Positions 62,624-64,000 of a stretch of DNA of 64,000 nucleotides are shown here, piece by piece. The notes beneath the pieces are model-generated. The model did no database searches and had not been told where the DNA came from. It worked only from the letters and a program-made list of their open reading frames with translations. The stretch's first letter is position 1. Each line of letters begins with the position of its first letter. The DNA is taken from NCBI RefSeq assembly GCF_018130825.1, contig NZ_JAFCJS010000001.1, positions 1,178,001 to 1,242,000 on the forward strand. Direction: 5' to 3'. The DNA is from Bradyrhizobium liaoningense. Lineage in GTDB: Bacteria > Pseudomonadota > Alphaproteobacteria > Rhizobiales > Xanthobacteraceae. The translations under genes were made by a program, and so were the position numbers.

Positions 62624-62692
62624 GACATCCTCCCCTCAAACAGCCCCCGCCCCTGAGGTATCATCGATTGGCTGCCGCTCGCAACTGATGCG

Positions 62693-63271
62693 CTACTGAC
62701 CGATCTGCCGGTTATCGACATAGCGGATCGCGATCGGCCGCCCCGCCAACGCGCCGCCGAGACCGCTGGTGAATTTCAGCGGCAGGCAGGCTTTCAGCGA
62801 TGAATTGATCGCGTTGAGATAGGTGGTTCGGATATCTGCCGGCACGCCCGCGGTCGCAAAGGTCAATCGCGGCGGCCCGATCAGGCCGCCCGCCTTGTTG
62901 AAGCTGAAGCGCACCGCCATCTGCATGCCCGCCCGCGCATTGTCCGACGGCGGCGACCAGCAGGTGCGCAACTCGGCGAAGAGGTCGCCGATCGTGTCGA
63001 GATCGTGATCCGGCTTCCGGTATTTGGCGCGATCGGCCTCGGACGGCACGCTCTCGATCGTCAGCTGGAGATTTTGCCCATAGGGGTAATCGATCTCGGG
63101 AATACAGGGGCCGGGCTCGAGCGGACTGCAATAGTACGGCGTGCAGGGCCGATAGTCGAGCACGCTGCACGGCTCGTGCGAAAACGGAATCGGATTGATC
63201 TGGCGGCGCTGCGCGTCGGCGGCCGCGGTTGATATTGCCAGCAGAAGGAAAACGAGGATGCCGCGCCACAT
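62693..63271 (-). CDS. Secreted protein with TonB-like C-terminal region
   Basis: 192 residues from the ATG at 63271; a longer reading to 63328 is less likely. Signal peptide (MWRGILVFLLLAISTAAADA), then a Cys/Pro-rich segment (EPCSVLDYRPCTPYYCSPLE, then PGPCIPEIDYPYG) with CSPLEPGPC-like pairs, and a C-terminal domain (AGMQMAVRFSFNKAGGLIGP) that resembles the TonB C-terminal fold. Such secreted proteins are frequent in Bradyrhizobium; function unknown. The disulfide-rich segment suggests a periplasmic or surface location. Confidence 0.65.
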   Translation of the reverse strand: MWRGILVFLLLAISTAAADAQRRQINPIPFSHEPCSVLDYRPCTPYYCSPLEPGPCIPEIDYPYGQNLQLTIESVPSEADRAKYRKPDHDLDTIGDLFAELRTCWSPPSDNARAGMQMAVRFSFNKAGGLIGPPRLTFATAGVPADIRTTYLNAINSSLKACLPLKFTSGLGGALAGRPIAIRYVDNRQIGQ

Positions 63272-63363
63272 GATGCGAACTCGCAGGGTCACATAGCTGA
63301 AACGTGGCATTGCTCCCGATGACGTCAAGCCTGCGATCGTTCACATGCTTGCGTTCAGGCACA

Positions 63364-63469
63364 CTGTCGTCGCCCGGCTTGACCGGGCGACCCAGTACTC
63401 CGAGACGGCAGTGATTGAATCGATGGGCTGCGGCGTACTGGATGCCCCGGTCAAGCCGGGGCATGACAG
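63364..63469. repeat. Double-hairpin palindrome (CCCGG-cttga type)
   Basis: GTCGCCCGG/CCGGGCGAC (63369-63391) and ATGCCCCGG/CCGGGGCAT (63442-63464) form two hairpins with 5-nt loops that are complements (cttga, tcaag). Outer CTGTC/GACAG close the element. It lies between prfC and the secreted-protein gene. Confidence 0.8.
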
Positions 63470-63526
63470 CGGAGGGTGTGGCTGCGCAGTGTGTGGCCTG
63501 CGCGGCGGTGGGCAGAACGAACGCCC

Positions 63527-64000
63527 CTACCCCTTCTTCTTGACGTCCTTGACGTTGGCGAACTCGATGCCCTCGGCGCGTTCCCTGGTGTAGCCGAGAT
63601 AGAACTCGTTCCGCGCCAGATACACGGGATCGCCGTCGACGTCGTCGGCGATGCTCGAGGTGTTGGCGGCAATAAAAGTGTCGAGCTTCTTGCGGTCCTC
63701 CGAGGAGACCCAGCGCGCGAGCTGGAACTCGCTGACCTCGAACTCGACCGGCAGCGAATATTCGGCCTCCAGCCGCGCCTTCAGCACGTCGAGCTGCAGC
63801 GCGCCGACGACGCCGACCAGCGCCGGAGCGCCGTCGCGCGGACGGAACACCTGCACCACGCCCTCTTCCGACATCTGCTGCAGCGCTTCCTTCAGCTTCT
63901 TCGCCTTCATCGCGTCAGTGAGACGGACGCGGCGGACGATTTCCGGCGCGAAGCTCGGCACGCCGACGAAAGTGAAATCCTCGCCCTCGGTCAGCGTGTC
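63527..64000 (-). CDS. prfC: Peptide chain release factor 3, C-terminal part
   Basis: Partial gene running off the right edge; the last 157 residues or so are visible. FTFVGVPSFAPEIVRRVRL, LKEALQQMSEEGVVQVFRP and VGVVGALQLDVLKARLEAEY belong to the C-terminal domain of RF3. RF3 is the GTPase that recycles RF1/RF2 after termination. The GTPase domain is outside the window. It ends close to a double-hairpin repeat at 63364-63469. Confidence 0.92.
   Translation of the reverse strand, partial: DTLTEGEDFTFVGVPSFAPEIVRRVRLTDAMKAKKLKEALQQMSEEGVVQVFRPRDGAPALVGVVGALQLDVLKARLEAEYSLPVEFEVSEFQLARWVSSEDRKKLDTFIAANTSSIADDVDGDPVYLARNEFYLGYTRERAEGIEFANVKDVKKKG

Overview
The window looks like chromosomal DNA of a Bradyrhizobium-type alphaproteobacterium (order Hyphomicrobiales). 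The signs are very high GC in third codon positions, the gene order of the lpt/fab/rpsF/purF blocks, a cyclopropane fatty acid synthase and an NnrU-family protein, and many dispersed palindromes of the kinds I associate with Bradyrhizobiaceae. The genus assignment rests on family recognition, not on a database search. I see no prophage, transposase, CRISPR array, rRNA or tRNA.

Layout. 1-8179: the start of pepA (leftward), then lptF-lptG-lptD-surA-like-pdxA-rsmA (rightward), with stop/start overlaps at most junctions; this block makes the LPS export machinery, an outer-membrane chaperone, a vitamin B6 enzyme and an rRNA methylase. 8180-14111 is an accessory stretch between rsmA and gmk: a zinc alcohol dehydrogenase, small hypothetical proteins, a duplicated gene fragment embedded in palindromes, an orphan SecD-P1-like secreted protein, a NepI-like exporter and a structured element of about 600 nt. 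14112-22009: a secreted/membrane protein of unknown function overlapping gmk tail to tail, then the leftward fabD-fabG-acpP-fabF-mltG-yicC-gmk block. 22300-25338: a frameshifted GGDEF gene and a TetR-desaturase operon with a palindromic operator.

25412-28263: rpsF-rpsR-DUF2232-rplI with a promoter in front and a terminator behind. 28246-32373: a TetR/thioesterase pair, a tailed cytochrome c, cfa and small genes. 32669-35517: dnaB and alr. 35529-37976: a Cys-rich secreted protein, xth, an SGNH-like hydrolase and a GFA protein. 38215-44319: a rightward catabolic operon (FadR-type regulator, beta-hydroxyacid dehydrogenase, polar-amino-acid-type ABC transporter, rpiB, rbsK). 44540-48493: a TauE-like permease, then a periplasmic binding protein translationally coupled to a GGDEF-EAL membrane enzyme.

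48689-53448: radA, cvpA, purF, a 47-residue membrane protein and a short-chain dehydrogenase. 53529-56067: a frameshifted beta-propeller gene and an orphan amino-acid-type binding protein. 56272-60203 (leftward): a YfgM-like TPR protein, a Pro/Ala-rich lipoprotein in the place where many bacteria have bamB, der, and a Tet-type MFS exporter. 60373-64000 (leftward): an acyl-CoA synthetase, NnrU, a secreted TonB-like protein and the C-terminus of prfC.

The two observations I would follow first are the binding-protein/c-di-GMP enzyme pair at 45276-48493 and the mixed-chemistry sugar operon at 38215-44319. The many palindromic elements, two of which supply the stop codons of neighbouring genes, and two single-G frameshifts also deserve a check.
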